The position numbers and the translations under genes were made by a program. A model generated the notes under the pieces. The model had not been told where the DNA came from. It saw only the letters and a list, made by a program, of their open reading frames with translations, and did no database searches. A stretch of DNA of 64,000 nucleotides from an uncultured Macellibacteroides sp. (GTDB taxonomy: Bacteria; Bacteroidota; Bacteroidia; Bacteroidales; Tannerellaceae): the NCBI RefSeq assembly GCF_963667135.1, contig NZ_OY762974.1, positions 2,170,001 through 2,234,000 on the forward strand, written 5' to 3'. This document shows, piece after piece, positions 35,459 to 43,433 of the stretch; position 1 is the first letter of the stretch; the number at the start of each line of letters is the position of its first letter.

Positions 35459-36034
35459 ATGGAAAATTATAAGGCTCACGAAACCTCCGTAATAGACCCG
35501 GGCTGTACTATTGGCGAAGGAACCCGTATATGGCACTTTTGCCATATTATGGAAGGATGCTCGATTGGTAACAATTGCAATATCGGACAAAACGTGGTTG
35601 TTTCGCCCGGCGTAGTTCTAGGAAATGGTGTAAAAGTGCAGAACAATGTCTCCATCTACACCGGCGTAACCTGCGACGATGATGTTTTTCTTGGACCCTC
35701 CTGTGTATTTACGAATGTTATAAATCCCCGAAGCTTTATCAGCCGGAAGGATGAATACCTGCAAACTCATGTAGGAAAAGGAGCATCTATTGGAGCCAAT
35801 GCTACGATTGTATGCGGAAATTCCATCGGAAGCTATGCCCTGGTCGGAGCCGGAGCCGTAGTAACCAGACCCGTTCCACCCTTTGCCCTAGTGGCCGGCA
35901 ATCCAGCCAGGCAGTTAGGCTGGGTAAGCAAATACGGACATAAGCTTGATTTCGATTACAACGGCCGTGCATCCTGTCCCGAAAGCGGAGAATGGTATCG
36001 CTTTTCGGATGGAGTGGTAGTAAGTGAAGGGTGA
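35459..36034 (+). CDS. Left-handed beta-helix acyltransferase (WbpD/WlbB type)
   Basis: Hexapeptide-repeat O- or N-acyltransferase, 191 aa. Repeats such as IGEGTRIWHF, IGNNCNIGQNVVVS, LGNGVKVQNNVSI and IGANATIVCGNSIG form the beta-helix. GAGAVVTRPVPPFALVAGNPAR is the classic end of acetyltransferases. Similarity to WbpD/WlbB suggests N-acetylation of a UDP-3-amino sugar for surface polysaccharide, but no polysaccharide cluster surrounds it. The C-terminal extension (about 155-191, CPESGEWYRF) occurs in WbpD-like members. Substrate remains open. Confidence 0.83.
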   Translation: MENYKAHETSVIDPGCTIGEGTRIWHFCHIMEGCSIGNNCNIGQNVVVSPGVVLGNGVKVQNNVSIYTGVTCDDDVFLGPSCVFTNVINPRSFISRKDEYLQTHVGKGASIGANATIVCGNSIGSYALVGAGAVVTRPVPPFALVAGNPARQLGWVSKYGHKLDFDYNGRASCPESGEWYRFSDGVVVSEG

Positions 36035-36123
36035 AAGATCTTTTCGGGTAAAACATTTACAGAAAATATAAAACAGGATTCAGATGCCGGTCCGACCATT
36101 TGAATCCTTACCAATTGGGTTTT

Positions 36124-36185
36124 CCAAAGATATATGATTGGAACTTCAAACATATATCTTTGAAAAACAATTCATATATCTTTGG
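36124..36185. repeat. Three-copy 12-13-bp repeat, one copy inverted
   Basis: CCAAAGATATATG (36124-36136) is inverted as CATATATCTTTG (36151-36162) and again as CATATATCTTTGG (36173-36185). The first copy can pair with either of the others. The rest of the 36035-36360 gap has no gene; an orphan TACATTTG promoter-like box sits at 36237-36244. Confidence 0.55.
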
Positions 36186-36360
36186 GAATAATCCAACTAT
36201 GATCTGAAAATATACTTTTACGATTGAATTCTCAACTACATTTGACATAAAAAGTCACGAGAAACTTTTCAAAAAATATGTGCTTTTTGAAGTAAAAGTC
36301 CACACAAATTTTCTCCATTTATAGTAGAGTGTTTTAATTATCTGGGAAATAAGAACTTTT

Positions 36361-36780
36361 TTATTGCTTATCTAATTTTAGGGTAAGCGTTTGTTTTCCA
36401 AACGATTCACCAGCTATTTTGCCTGAATATCTAAATGCTTGGTTACTTTTGGCTGTATATAAGCCTTCAAAACGATATCCGGTATCAGATTTTTCGATTG
36501 ATACATTTTTTATCTGAGATTCAGCCTCCCCTTCAATTACACTGTAAAAGGTAATTGAAGCTATTTTCAGATCTTCAGTCTTAAAAGCTACTTTTTTATC
36601 ACTTAAGGTTACACCATTAAATGTAAAGTTTAAAAGCTTCAGCGAAGCATCCGTATTTTCATACACTCCATTTAGATAAGACTCTTGTCTGGATGATGGG
36701 TGATCATCTCCATTACTGCAAGAAAAGAGAACTAAACTTATTATGCCAGAAATTAAGAGGTAGTTGATTATTGCTTTCAT
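36361..36780 (-). CDS. Small hypothetical lipoprotein
   Basis: A 139-residue lipoprotein with lipobox LVLFSC (Cys21) followed by a Ser/Asp-rich linker and a beta-rich domain containing LNGVYENTDASLKLLNFTFNG. It resembles the short calycin-like or immunoglobulin-like lipoproteins common in Bacteroidetes, but I do not recognise a family. No partner gene: it is flanked upstream by the divergent remnants of an outer-membrane barrel gene. A TATATTTG box precedes it. Confidence 0.7.
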   Translation of the reverse strand: MKAIINYLLISGIISLVLFSCSNGDDHPSSRQESYLNGVYENTDASLKLLNFTFNGVTLSDKKVAFKTEDLKIASITFYSVIEGEAESQIKNVSIEKSDTGYRFEGLYTAKSNQAFRYSGKIAGESFGKQTLTLKLDKQ

Positions 36781-36811
36781 AGCTTATGATAATTGATTGA
36801 TTTGTCCGCGA

Positions 36812-36819
36812 CAAATATA
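36812..36819 (-). promoter_or_regulatory. -7 promoter box for the small lipoprotein
   Basis: TATATTTG on the minus strand, 31 nt ahead of the ATG at 36780. TTTGTC-CGC-GACAAA (36801-36815) is a 6-bp-arm palindrome overlapping the expected transcription start and could be an operator. Confidence 0.45.
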
Positions 36820-36881
36820 ATGTAAATAATTAATTCAACAATAATTAACGTGTGATAAATTAGTCATACTGATTAAAATAT

Positions 36882-36889
36882 TATATTTG
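36882..36889 (+). promoter_or_regulatory. -7 promoter box ahead of the barrel pseudogene
   Basis: TATATTTG, 34 nt ahead of the first ATG of the remnant. The promoter appears to have outlived the gene. Confidence 0.4.
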
Positions 36890-36923
36890 TCGTCGTTATT
36901 ATATATTGTAATAATTCGGATTT

Positions 36924-37289
36924 ATGGAAGTCGGAGTCAGTTATAAATACGGGCTTACTATACATTTCCATTTGAGCCCGAACTAAATGTGAAATCATAT
37001 GACGTAACGGAGAATAGTATGTATATTGAAATTCCGCTTATGCTAGTACATAGAATCACCTTTGCCAAAAACTTGAAGTTGGTGTTAAATGGATGATAGT
37101 TCAAAACTAACGTGTCATTATAACACCTTTATTATTGAATATGAACGATTTGATCTAGGTATTGCAGCCGGAATTTCACTTGAATACAGTCGTTACATCA
37201 TCGGATTAATCGGAGATTTTGGATTAAAAAATCTAAGTCCAAATTATAAGAACCAAACACTTGGGATTAACTTAGATTATAAGTTCTAA
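36924..37289 (+). pseudogene. Remnant of a PorT-family outer-membrane beta-barrel gene
   Basis: Three pieces in shifting frames resemble one PorT-like (PF13568) barrel. MEVGVSYKYGLTI (from 36924) runs into a stop. Shifting frame near 36975 continues as PELNVKSYDVTENSMYIEIP and LMLVHRITFAKNLKLVLNG, then TGA at 37094. The original frame then carries YERFDLGIAAGISLEY to LGINLDYKF, ending at 37289. YIEIP and the closing aromatic-ended strand are PorT hallmarks. The signal peptide, first strands and the region between NG and YERF are missing or scrambled, so deletion and frameshift have destroyed the gene. An intact 66-residue frame at the end is unlikely to be functional. Confidence 0.62.
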
Positions 37290-37357
37290 TCTATTCTTCC
37301 GTTAATGGAAAGTCTACAATTACTTCTTACCCTGGGATACAAATTGTAACGAGGTTT

Positions 37358-39538
37358 CTATGGTTGTTTTGATAAATACTTAGGTAATTCGAACTCGAAA
37401 TTATGCATTTGAAAGTCGTCATTGCATACATTGCCCTCTTTATTAATAACAATATAGCGGGGGATTCCGTTAAACTTAAACAACTGCCGAAGATAATTCA
37501 TTTCATCCGCACTAATCCGGTGAATATTTTTCAACTCCTGTTCGGCTACAAACTTATCGTAGTCATTACGTGGTGAAGTTCGGTCGTCTGTTATGAAAAC
37601 GAAATCAAAATCGGGATTCCCTGCGTATTTGGCCCGGGTGTCTTTCATGTTTTTGATACCACCTACACACGGTCCGCATGTAGTTGCCCAAAAGTCGACA
37701 AAGAGAACTTTCCCTTTCAGAGGATCTATAATTTTACGGAATATATTCGTTGCTTCTCCTTCGGGTAGTTCATAAGCCGTTTTTTCTTCCGATGGAAAAA
37801 CTAAATCATAGATACGTCTGGCTTCATTTTTAAGGAATGGATTTGTAATCCCTTCAGATAATGCAGTTAAGTACATGGCGGCATATTCCTTTTTAAATCT
37901 TTGGAGTGTGAAATTCAAGGAACGTACTTTTGCAATTTCGTATACAAGATTGGGCTCCAAATGCAGATTTTTAATTAACAGCGAGTCCTTGGCTTTCCAT
38001 TGAGCAAGTTCATGTTCATGCATCGGAATTTCTTTGATGCTTTCCTTTCGGTACGTTTCTAGTTGCGTCTTGAATTTCTTGTTGATGGCCTGAGTTAAAT
38101 AATCTTTCTTTTTAAATTCAGCCTCTATTTCCGGTGTTATTTTTACAAATCTTAATTCATCTAACCAGATTACATGTTTTTTTTCTTCGGGCGTAAGCAG
38201 ATGATCTTCTTTGGTGTTTTTCAAATATTGGAAAAAACTGATTGCGGGAATAACAGATGGTCTGTTGATGGGTTCCGAAAGAGGGGTGCAATATTCGAAC
38301 CGGTTTATAAACGTACTGAATTCCGTAGATATCAGTAACTCTTTATCCTGAAGATCCAAAACTTGCAGAAAATCATAGAATTCTGAAGGTAGAGGTGTTT
38401 GTAAGGCCGCATTTTCCTTGTTGGCTCTTGCGCTGTAACTTCGGTTGCTTTCATAATCAAACAAGTAGCTTGCCCACGTTAGCAGAATGTTATTTTTGAG
38501 TAGGCGCACAGCTTTAGGAGAAAAGGATTTTTCTTTTGCTTGCAAATTCAGATTAGACAAATTTTCATCCTTCAAAGCTATTTGTTGTTTTAGTAATTGG
38601 TTCGGATCCAGTTTATCCCCCATTTCGTAAAGTAGTCTGTAGTCTGGACGTTTAAGAGTGAAGCTATTCAACTCCGTATTTAATGATGCTAAAGAACCGA
38701 GGAACTCAATTCTTTTATAAGTATAAGGCATATTCCTTTTTCTGTCAGCCTCAAGAAATTCGGTCCAATCCAGAATCAATCCCACTGTTTCTCCCGGCTC
38801 AATGTAAAAAGGTATCCAGTTTTGCTTGAATGTTATATTGGTACAAATAGGATGATTAATTTCAAAATCAGCATGAAAATAACCATTGGAATCGATTTGG
38901 GCCACAATGGGATAGTCTTCGCGTGTTAGCACATTGCCAATATACAGTATTCCGGTTGTGAACCCTGCTCGTGGATCGTAGCCTTTGATGCATCCCCTCA
39001 ACCGGGCTGTATCTTTACGGAAGAAGGATGAGTTTTCTGTTCGTCTTTTCTCCGCATTCTCTACCTCTGTTTTAACTTTGTTAATAATCTGCACCGATTT
39101 CAAGTCTTTATTATCGTCCGTCCGGACTTTCTTACCAATGTTGATCCCGTAAATATCCGGAGTATCGTTTTCTCCGAAGTTGATTTTCTTTACCGATTTG
39201 TCTAATGGCGGGAAAATGAGAATCAGTGTTGTGTCTCCAGATTCGGGCATGTACGTTTCTTTCCCAAATTCAGATCCTTCAATCCCTGTAGTAAATAACT
39301 TTTCACCCGAAGCATCTACCTGTATATATGTCTCACGTGTAAACTTTACCCACCAACCGGGTATAAATGTACAATGCAGAGTAAGCCGGGTTTCTTTGTT
39401 AGTCTGTTGGACTTGCTCAACATGGTAAATGCCTACTTTCGTAAAATCGACGGAAGGATTTGCTACCTTTCGGTTTTTTGCTTGTAGAAGGGTTCCAATA
39501 CAAAGAAAAATAAGGGAAAGTGTGATCAGTCTTTTCAT
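37358..39538 (-). CDS. TlpA-like thiol-disulfide protein with large N-terminal domain
   Basis: Exported protein of 726 aa with a signal peptide (MKRLITLSLIFLCIGTLLQA). A long N-terminal region of unknown type spans about 25-590. A C-terminal thioredoxin fold follows with VDFWATTCGPCVGG, the active-site cysteines being Cys621 and Cys624. Bacteroidetes encode many such TlpA/ResA-like proteins in which the N-terminal part resembles a DUF4369/peptide-binding region; the exact domain is not recognisable here. Likely a periplasmic reductase acting on a specific client. It is monocistronic, with a TATATTTG box ahead of the start. Confidence 0.8.
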   Translation of the reverse strand: MKRLITLSLIFLCIGTLLQAKNRKVANPSVDFTKVGIYHVEQVQQTNKETRLTLHCTFIPGWWVKFTRETYIQVDASGEKLFTTGIEGSEFGKETYMPESGDTTLILIFPPLDKSVKKINFGENDTPDIYGINIGKKVRTDDNKDLKSVQIINKVKTEVENAEKRRTENSSFFRKDTARLRGCIKGYDPRAGFTTGILYIGNVLTREDYPIVAQIDSNGYFHADFEINHPICTNITFKQNWIPFYIEPGETVGLILDWTEFLEADRKRNMPYTYKRIEFLGSLASLNTELNSFTLKRPDYRLLYEMGDKLDPNQLLKQQIALKDENLSNLNLQAKEKSFSPKAVRLLKNNILLTWASYLFDYESNRSYSARANKENAALQTPLPSEFYDFLQVLDLQDKELLISTEFSTFINRFEYCTPLSEPINRPSVIPAISFFQYLKNTKEDHLLTPEEKKHVIWLDELRFVKITPEIEAEFKKKDYLTQAINKKFKTQLETYRKESIKEIPMHEHELAQWKAKDSLLIKNLHLEPNLVYEIAKVRSLNFTLQRFKKEYAAMYLTALSEGITNPFLKNEARRIYDLVFPSEEKTAYELPEGEATNIFRKIIDPLKGKVLFVDFWATTCGPCVGGIKNMKDTRAKYAGNPDFDFVFITDDRTSPRNDYDKFVAEQELKNIHRISADEMNYLRQLFKFNGIPRYIVINKEGNVCNDDFQMHNFEFELPKYLSKQP

Positions 39539-39583
39539 GGTTTAACTATTAAAGTTGGTAATACGTATAGATTCAAGTCCTCA

Positions 39584-39591
39584 CAAATATA
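39584..39591 (-). promoter_or_regulatory. -7 promoter box for the TlpA-like gene
   Basis: TATATTTG on the minus strand, 45 nt ahead of the start at 39538. Confidence 0.45.
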
Positions 39592-39716
39592 CATAATATA
39601 TTATTTAATCAGTAATTAAAATACACTTTTATTACTAATTATGGGCATACAAATTATAAAGACTTTTCCCGCATACAACTGGGTAGCATATTGCAGGTAG
39701 ATAAAAGATACCCTGT

Positions 39717-39763
39717 AAAATAAATAAGAGGGTATCCCCTAAGGGAACCCTCTTATTTATTTT
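39717..39763 (-). terminator. Terminator after nadC, very long stem
   Basis: A 17-base arm (39717-39733, ending AAGAGGGT) pairs perfectly with 39747-39763. The loop itself contains TCCC/GGGA. AT-rich ends give a T-run on either strand; the minus-strand user is nadC. Confidence 0.88.
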
Positions 39764-39777
39764 AGGTGTCAGACTAC

Positions 39778-40620
39778 TTATTCGCAGGCTTTCAAGCTCA
39801 TATCGAGACTCTTTACCGAATGGGTAAGGGCGCCAACAGAGATATAGTCTACGCCACATTCCGCATAGGCACGCAATGTGGTGAAAGTAATTCCTCCCGA
39901 TGATTCGGTTTCGAAACGTCCGGCAATACGGCGAACAGCCTCTTTTGTATTTTCAATATTGAAGTTATCAAGCATGATGCGATCGATACCACCTACTTGC
40001 ATGGCTTCTTCAAGCTCGTCAAAATTACGGACCTCGATTTCAATCTTTAAATCTTTGCCTTTAGTCTTCAGGTATTCCTGCGCGCGGGTAATGGCCTGGG
40101 TGATACCCCCGGCAAAGTCCACGTGATTATCTTTAAGCAGTATCATGTCGAAAAGACCGATGCGATGGTTTACGCCTCCGCCAATTTTAACGGCTTCTTT
40201 CTCGATCATACGCATACCCGGAGTTGTTTTGCGGGTATCCAGTACGCGGGTTTTCGTTCCCTCCAGCAATTTTACATAACTACGTGTTGTTGTGGCAATA
40301 CCACTCATGCGTTGCATTACGTTCAGCATCAGGCGTTCGGTCTGCAAAAGAGACTGAACCTTTCCTTCCACTTTCAATGCTATATCGCCAACCTTAACCT
40401 CTGCTCCGTCGTTTATAAAGACTGTAACCTTCAGACTTGGGTCGAAATAATGGAAAATTCGTTTTGCCATTTCGACACCGGCAAGTACTCCATCCTCTTT
40501 AATGATTAGCTGAGATTTGCCCATGGCAGTATCCGGGATACATGAAAGGGTGGTGTGATCGCCATCACCAACATCTTCAGCAAAAGCTAATTTAATAAGC
40601 TCGTCTATTAAATGTTCCAT
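39778..40620 (-). CDS. nadC: Quinolinate phosphoribosyltransferase (nicotinate-nucleotide pyrophosphorylase)
   Basis: Converts quinolinate and PRPP to nicotinate mononucleotide in NAD synthesis; 280 aa. Seen: EDVGDGDHTT near the N-terminus, QRMSGIATTTRSYV, the substrate-binding DTRKTTPGMR, KIGGGVNHR, and LLKDNHVDFAG. The C-terminal ESSGGITFTTLRAYAECGVDYIS closes the barrel. It follows the DUF4783 gene by 7 nt on the same strand, so the two form an operon. PRPP comes from the Prs encoded earlier in the window. Confidence 0.96.
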   Translation of the reverse strand: MEHLIDELIKLAFAEDVGDGDHTTLSCIPDTAMGKSQLIIKEDGVLAGVEMAKRIFHYFDPSLKVTVFINDGAEVKVGDIALKVEGKVQSLLQTERLMLNVMQRMSGIATTTRSYVKLLEGTKTRVLDTRKTTPGMRMIEKEAVKIGGGVNHRIGLFDMILLKDNHVDFAGGITQAITRAQEYLKTKGKDLKIEIEVRNFDELEEAMQVGGIDRIMLDNFNIENTKEAVRRIAGRFETESSGGITFTTLRAYAECGVDYISVGALTHSVKSLDMSLKACE

Positions 40621-40627
40621 CTGTAAT

Positions 40628-40999
40628 TTATTCTATTCTGATTGATTGTATTAAAATTGAATCTCCCGATATTTTGTACGTAATGTTTACACGGTAACTT
40701 GATTGTCCGCAGGTTAGTTTACCCACGTAAAATCCGGTAGTTGTTTTTTCGGCCTGGTGTACAATCGTAAATCCACTAGGCTTATTGGATGCAAAGAATT
40801 CGGCAAGTAACTGAACGGCCTCTTTTCCAGAGCAGTTTTTAGTATTGGATAACAGTACAAAATCCACTTCTTTATCCATACTGTTTTCGAGTGCTGAGGC
40901 ATTTCCGCTTGTAAAAGCAGAGGAAATAGGATTCACATTCGCTGCATAAATACTCAGTGAAAGAATCAGTAGCGACAACATAAAGGTAATTCTTCTCAT
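40628..40999 (-). CDS. DUF4783 exported protein
   Basis: A 123-residue exported protein: signal peptide MRRITFMLSLLILSLSIYAA, then a SnoaL/NTF2-like small alpha+beta domain with FTSGNASALENSMDKEVDF and LLAEFFASNKPSGFTIVHQ. DUF4783 proteins are restricted to Bacteroidetes and are repeatedly found beside nadC and rlmH, as here. Function is unknown. It is the promoter-proximal gene of the nadC operon. Confidence 0.85.
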   Translation of the reverse strand: MRRITFMLSLLILSLSIYAANVNPISSAFTSGNASALENSMDKEVDFVLLSNTKNCSGKEAVQLLAEFFASNKPSGFTIVHQAEKTTTGFYVGKLTCGQSSYRVNITYKISGDSILIQSIRIE

Positions 41000-41028
41000 A
41001 GCTTTCTCCTTTTTTGTGTTCTAGCATA

Positions 41029-41036
41029 CAAAGGTA
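41029..41036 (-). promoter_or_regulatory. -7 promoter box for DUF4783-nadC
   Basis: TACCTTTG on the minus strand, 29 nt ahead of the ATG at 40999. Confidence 0.55.
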
Positions 41037-41084
41037 TATATTTTTAGCGTAACTTAGCCCCTTAAACAGGTTAAATATAGGTAG

Positions 41085-41558
41085 ATGAAGATTTCACTTG
41101 TCGTAATTGGTAAAACTGACGCCGCGTATTTTGTGGATGCGATTAATGAATACAAGAGCAGACTGGTTCATTATATACCCTTCGAAATGGAAGTGATACC
41201 CGATATTAAGAATGTAAAAAACTTACGGGAAGATCAGCAGAAAGAGAAAGAAGGAGAATTGATTTTAAAGACGTTACAACCGGGAGATTACCTGGTTTTG
41301 CTAGATGAACATGGAAAGTCTTTTACCTCCATGGAGTTTGCCACATACATAGAACGGAAGATGCATGTTGTTCCCAAGCGACTGGTTTTTGTTATCGGCG
41401 GACCGTACGGTTTTAGTGAGGCTGTTTATAAAGCGGCTTCGGAGAAAATATCTCTTAGCAAAATGACATTCTCGCATCAGATGATTCGTCTTATCTTTGT
41501 GGAACAGATTTACAGGGCAATGACAATTCTAAATAACGAACCTTATCATCACGAATAG
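41085..41558 (+). CDS. rlmH: 23S rRNA (pseudouridine-1915-N3)-methyltransferase
   Basis: SPOUT-family methylase acting on 70S ribosomes in the H69 loop; 157 aa, the usual length. Seen: MKISLVVIGKT, LDEHGKSFTSMEFA, the SAM-binding trefoil-knot loop FVIGGPYGFSE and the C-terminal LSKMTFSHQMIRLIFVEQIYRA, split here only for length. Divergent from the DUF4783-nadC operon with an 85-nt spacer. Confidence 0.96.
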   Translation: MKISLVVIGKTDAAYFVDAINEYKSRLVHYIPFEMEVIPDIKNVKNLREDQQKEKEGELILKTLQPGDYLVLLDEHGKSFTSMEFATYIERKMHVVPKRLVFVIGGPYGFSEAVYKAASEKISLSKMTFSHQMIRLIFVEQIYRAMTILNNEPYHHE

Positions 41559-41577
41559 GGTAATGCCTGCAAAATAC

Positions 41578-41628
41578 AAAAAACCGGATAACAGTTTCTT
41601 TTCGTAAAAGACTGTTATCCGGTTTTTT
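41578..41628. terminator. Bidirectional terminator between rlmH and aroC
   Basis: An 18-base arm (41578-41595, containing ACCGGATAACAGT) pairs perfectly with 41611-41628, with a second inner stem CTTTT/AAAAG. A and T runs on both sides let it serve both convergent genes. Confidence 0.9.
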
Positions 41629-41644
41629 GTATGCGGTAAATAAA

Positions 41645-42718
41645 TTAACCTCTTGTTTTCTGAAGCAGCAGGTAATCCAGTATGGTCATGGCTGCCATGG
41701 CTTCCACAATGGGTACCGCGCGAGGCAACACACATGGGTCGTGACGGCCTTTTGCTTTCAGAATAGTTTCTTCTCCGGTTTTGGTAACCGTTTGCTGTTC
41801 CATTAAAATGGTGGCAACCGATTTAAATGCAACGCGGAAATAAATATCCTGACCGTCTGATATACCTCCCTGGATACCTCCGGAATAATTTGTGCGTGTA
41901 TTGATTTTACCGTTGTCGTTATAGAAACGGTCGTTTCGTTCGGAGCCACGGTAAAGAGCCGCTTCGAAACCGTCGCCGTATTCGAAACCCTTTACGGCGT
42001 TGATGCTTAACATGGCATTGCCCAGTGCTGCATGCAACTTTCCGAAAACAGGTTCGCCAAGTCCAACCGGCGTTCCTTTTATAACACAGGTGATAATACC
42101 TCCAATGGTATCTCCCTGGGATTTTACTTCGGCAATAAGTTCTTCCATTTCGGCGGCCATTTGCATATCCGGACAGCGAACGGCATTACTTTCTGTAAGA
42201 CTCAAGTCGTACTCCTGATAAGATTTATCCAGTTTTAAAGGACCCACTTGCGAAGTGAATGCCTGGATATTTACACCTTCCTGTTTTAATGCAAGTTTGG
42301 CAATGGCTCCTGCCACACAGCGCGCTATGGTTTCGCGGGCAGATGAACGTCCACCTCCACGGTGATCGCGGATACCATATTTAGTCTGGTAGGTATAATC
42401 GGCATGTGAAGGTCGGAATACCTCCTTCATATTGTCGTAATCCGCCGAATGCTGATTGTCGTTCCATATAATGAATCCGATGGGGGTGCCTGTAGTCTTT
42501 CCTTCAAATACACCCGAAAGAAATGTTACCTCATCGGCTTCTTTCCGTGGTGTAGTGATTTTGGACTGTCCGGGCTTGCGCCTGTTCAGTTCATTCTGAA
42601 TAAACGTCATGTCCAGTTCAATGCCTGCGGGACAACCGTCGATAACTCCGCCAATGCCTGCTCCGTGCGATTCTCCGAACGAAGTTAACCTGAATAAATT
42701 TCCGAAAGAGTTCATCAT
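41645..42718 (-). CDS. aroC: Chorismate synthase
   Basis: FMN-dependent last step of the shikimate pathway, forming chorismate from EPSP; 357 aa. Seen: [19 protein letters not shown] at the N-terminus, the FMN/EPSP-binding RPSHADYTY and [18 protein letters not shown] and [11 protein letters not shown]. Two adjacent ATGs (42718, 42715) are possible starts. It lies 63 nt downstream of slyD, with a hairpin terminator in the gap, so it probably relies on readthrough or on a promoter I cannot see. Confidence 0.97.
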   Translation of the reverse strand: MMNSFGNLFRLTSFGESHGAGIGGVIDGCPAGIELDMTFIQNELNRRKPGQSKITTPRKEADEVTFLSGVFEGKTTGTPIGFIIWNDNQHSADYDNMKEVFRPSHADYTYQTKYGIRDHRGGGRSSARETIARCVAGAIAKLALKQEGVNIQAFTSQVGPLKLDKSYQEYDLSLTESNAVRCPDMQMAAEMEELIAEVKSQGDTIGGIITCVIKGTPVGLGEPVFGKLHAALGNAMLSINAVKGFEYGDGFEAALYRGSERNDRFYNDNGKINTRTNYSGGIQGGISDGQDIYFRVAFKSVATILMEQQTVTKTGEETILKAKGRHDPCVLPRAVPIVEAMAAMTILDYLLLQKTRG

Positions 42719-42739
42719 AATCAGTAGTATGAAAATTAA

Positions 42740-42765
42740 AAAGGGCAGCCTTGCGGTTGCCCTTT
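42740..42765 (-). terminator. Terminator after slyD
   Basis: AAAGGGCAGCC (42740-42750) pairs with GGTTGCCCTTT (42755-42765) with one G-U pair. On the minus strand it is followed by TTTTTAATTTT. It lies between the slyD stop and the aroC start. Confidence 0.8.
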
Positions 42766-42781
42766 CGTTACTATTTCTTAA

Positions 42782-43384
42782 TTAGTGACAGCCGCAACCG
42801 CTTCCGCAACCACAACCGCTTTCTTCTTTTTCTTCCGAGCCACATCCGCAACCGCTTCCGCAACCTTCGCCATCGCTTCCGCAACTGCAACCACCTGCAG
42901 GAGCAAGTAATTTGGCAAGTTCTTCGGCAGTTGGTTCGTGTACGTCAAGTACTTCACCTGTAAAGTGTAAAGTTTCACCTGCAAGCGGATGATTGAAGTC
43001 CATTTTAATGGTTTCTTCTCCAACTTCAAGTACAGAACCGTTCAAACGGTTTCCGTTTGAATCCATCATAGGAACAGTATTGCCTTCCTGAATCATTTCG
43101 TCGTCGAATTTGCCATCTACTTCGAAGATATGTTTTGGAAGATCAAGAACGTGTTCATCATCATATTCGCCATAGGCATCGGCAGGAGACAGAGAAAAGT
43201 CAAACTTTCCGCCAACTTCCAGACCAGCTAAAGCTTTTTCGAATGCAGGGAGCATGGAGTCCGTGCCAAAAATAAAGCTAAGAGGGGCTTCAACAGATGC
43301 TCTTTCCATCAATTCCTGTTCTCCGCCTTCACCAACGTTCAGGTCGTAAGTAACCGAAACGAACTTATTTGCTGCAATTTTCAT
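42782..43384 (-). CDS. slyD: SlyD-like FKBP peptidyl-prolyl isomerase with metal-binding tail
   Basis: FKBP-type prolyl isomerase and chaperone of 200 aa. The FKBP core surrounds an inserted IF chaperone domain: DLNVGEGGEQELMERA, FIFGTDSMLPAFEKAL, then ADAYGEYDDEHV and FNHPLAGETLHF. From about residue 164 the tail is almost only Cys, Gly, Ser, Glu and His (CSCGSDGEGCGSGCGCG and so on, ending CGCH), with 14 or so cysteines. Nickel, zinc or copper binding is likely; the E. coli SlyD tail supplies nickel for hydrogenase. A promoter box lies 37 nt ahead. Confidence 0.92.
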   Translation of the reverse strand: MKIAANKFVSVTYDLNVGEGGEQELMERASVEAPLSFIFGTDSMLPAFEKALAGLEVGGKFDFSLSPADAYGEYDDEHVLDLPKHIFEVDGKFDDEMIQEGNTVPMMDSNGNRLNGSVLEVGEETIKMDFNHPLAGETLHFTGEVLDVHEPTAEELAKLLAPAGGCSCGSDGEGCGSGCGCGSEEKEESGCGCGSGCGCH

Positions 43385-43420
43385 TTGTTTTTATTTTAAT
43401 GTATATTGAAAAAATGTTTG

Positions 43421-43428
43421 CAAAGATA
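43421..43428 (-). promoter_or_regulatory. -7 promoter box for slyD
   Basis: TATCTTTG on the minus strand, between the patB stop and the slyD start. Confidence 0.5.
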
Positions 43429-43433
43429 CTAAA

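Noticed and set aside
37089-37289. Independent 66-residue protein at the end of the barrel remnant
   Set aside because: It lacks a signal peptide and its sequence is the C-terminal strands of a PorT-like barrel, so it is part of the pseudogene.
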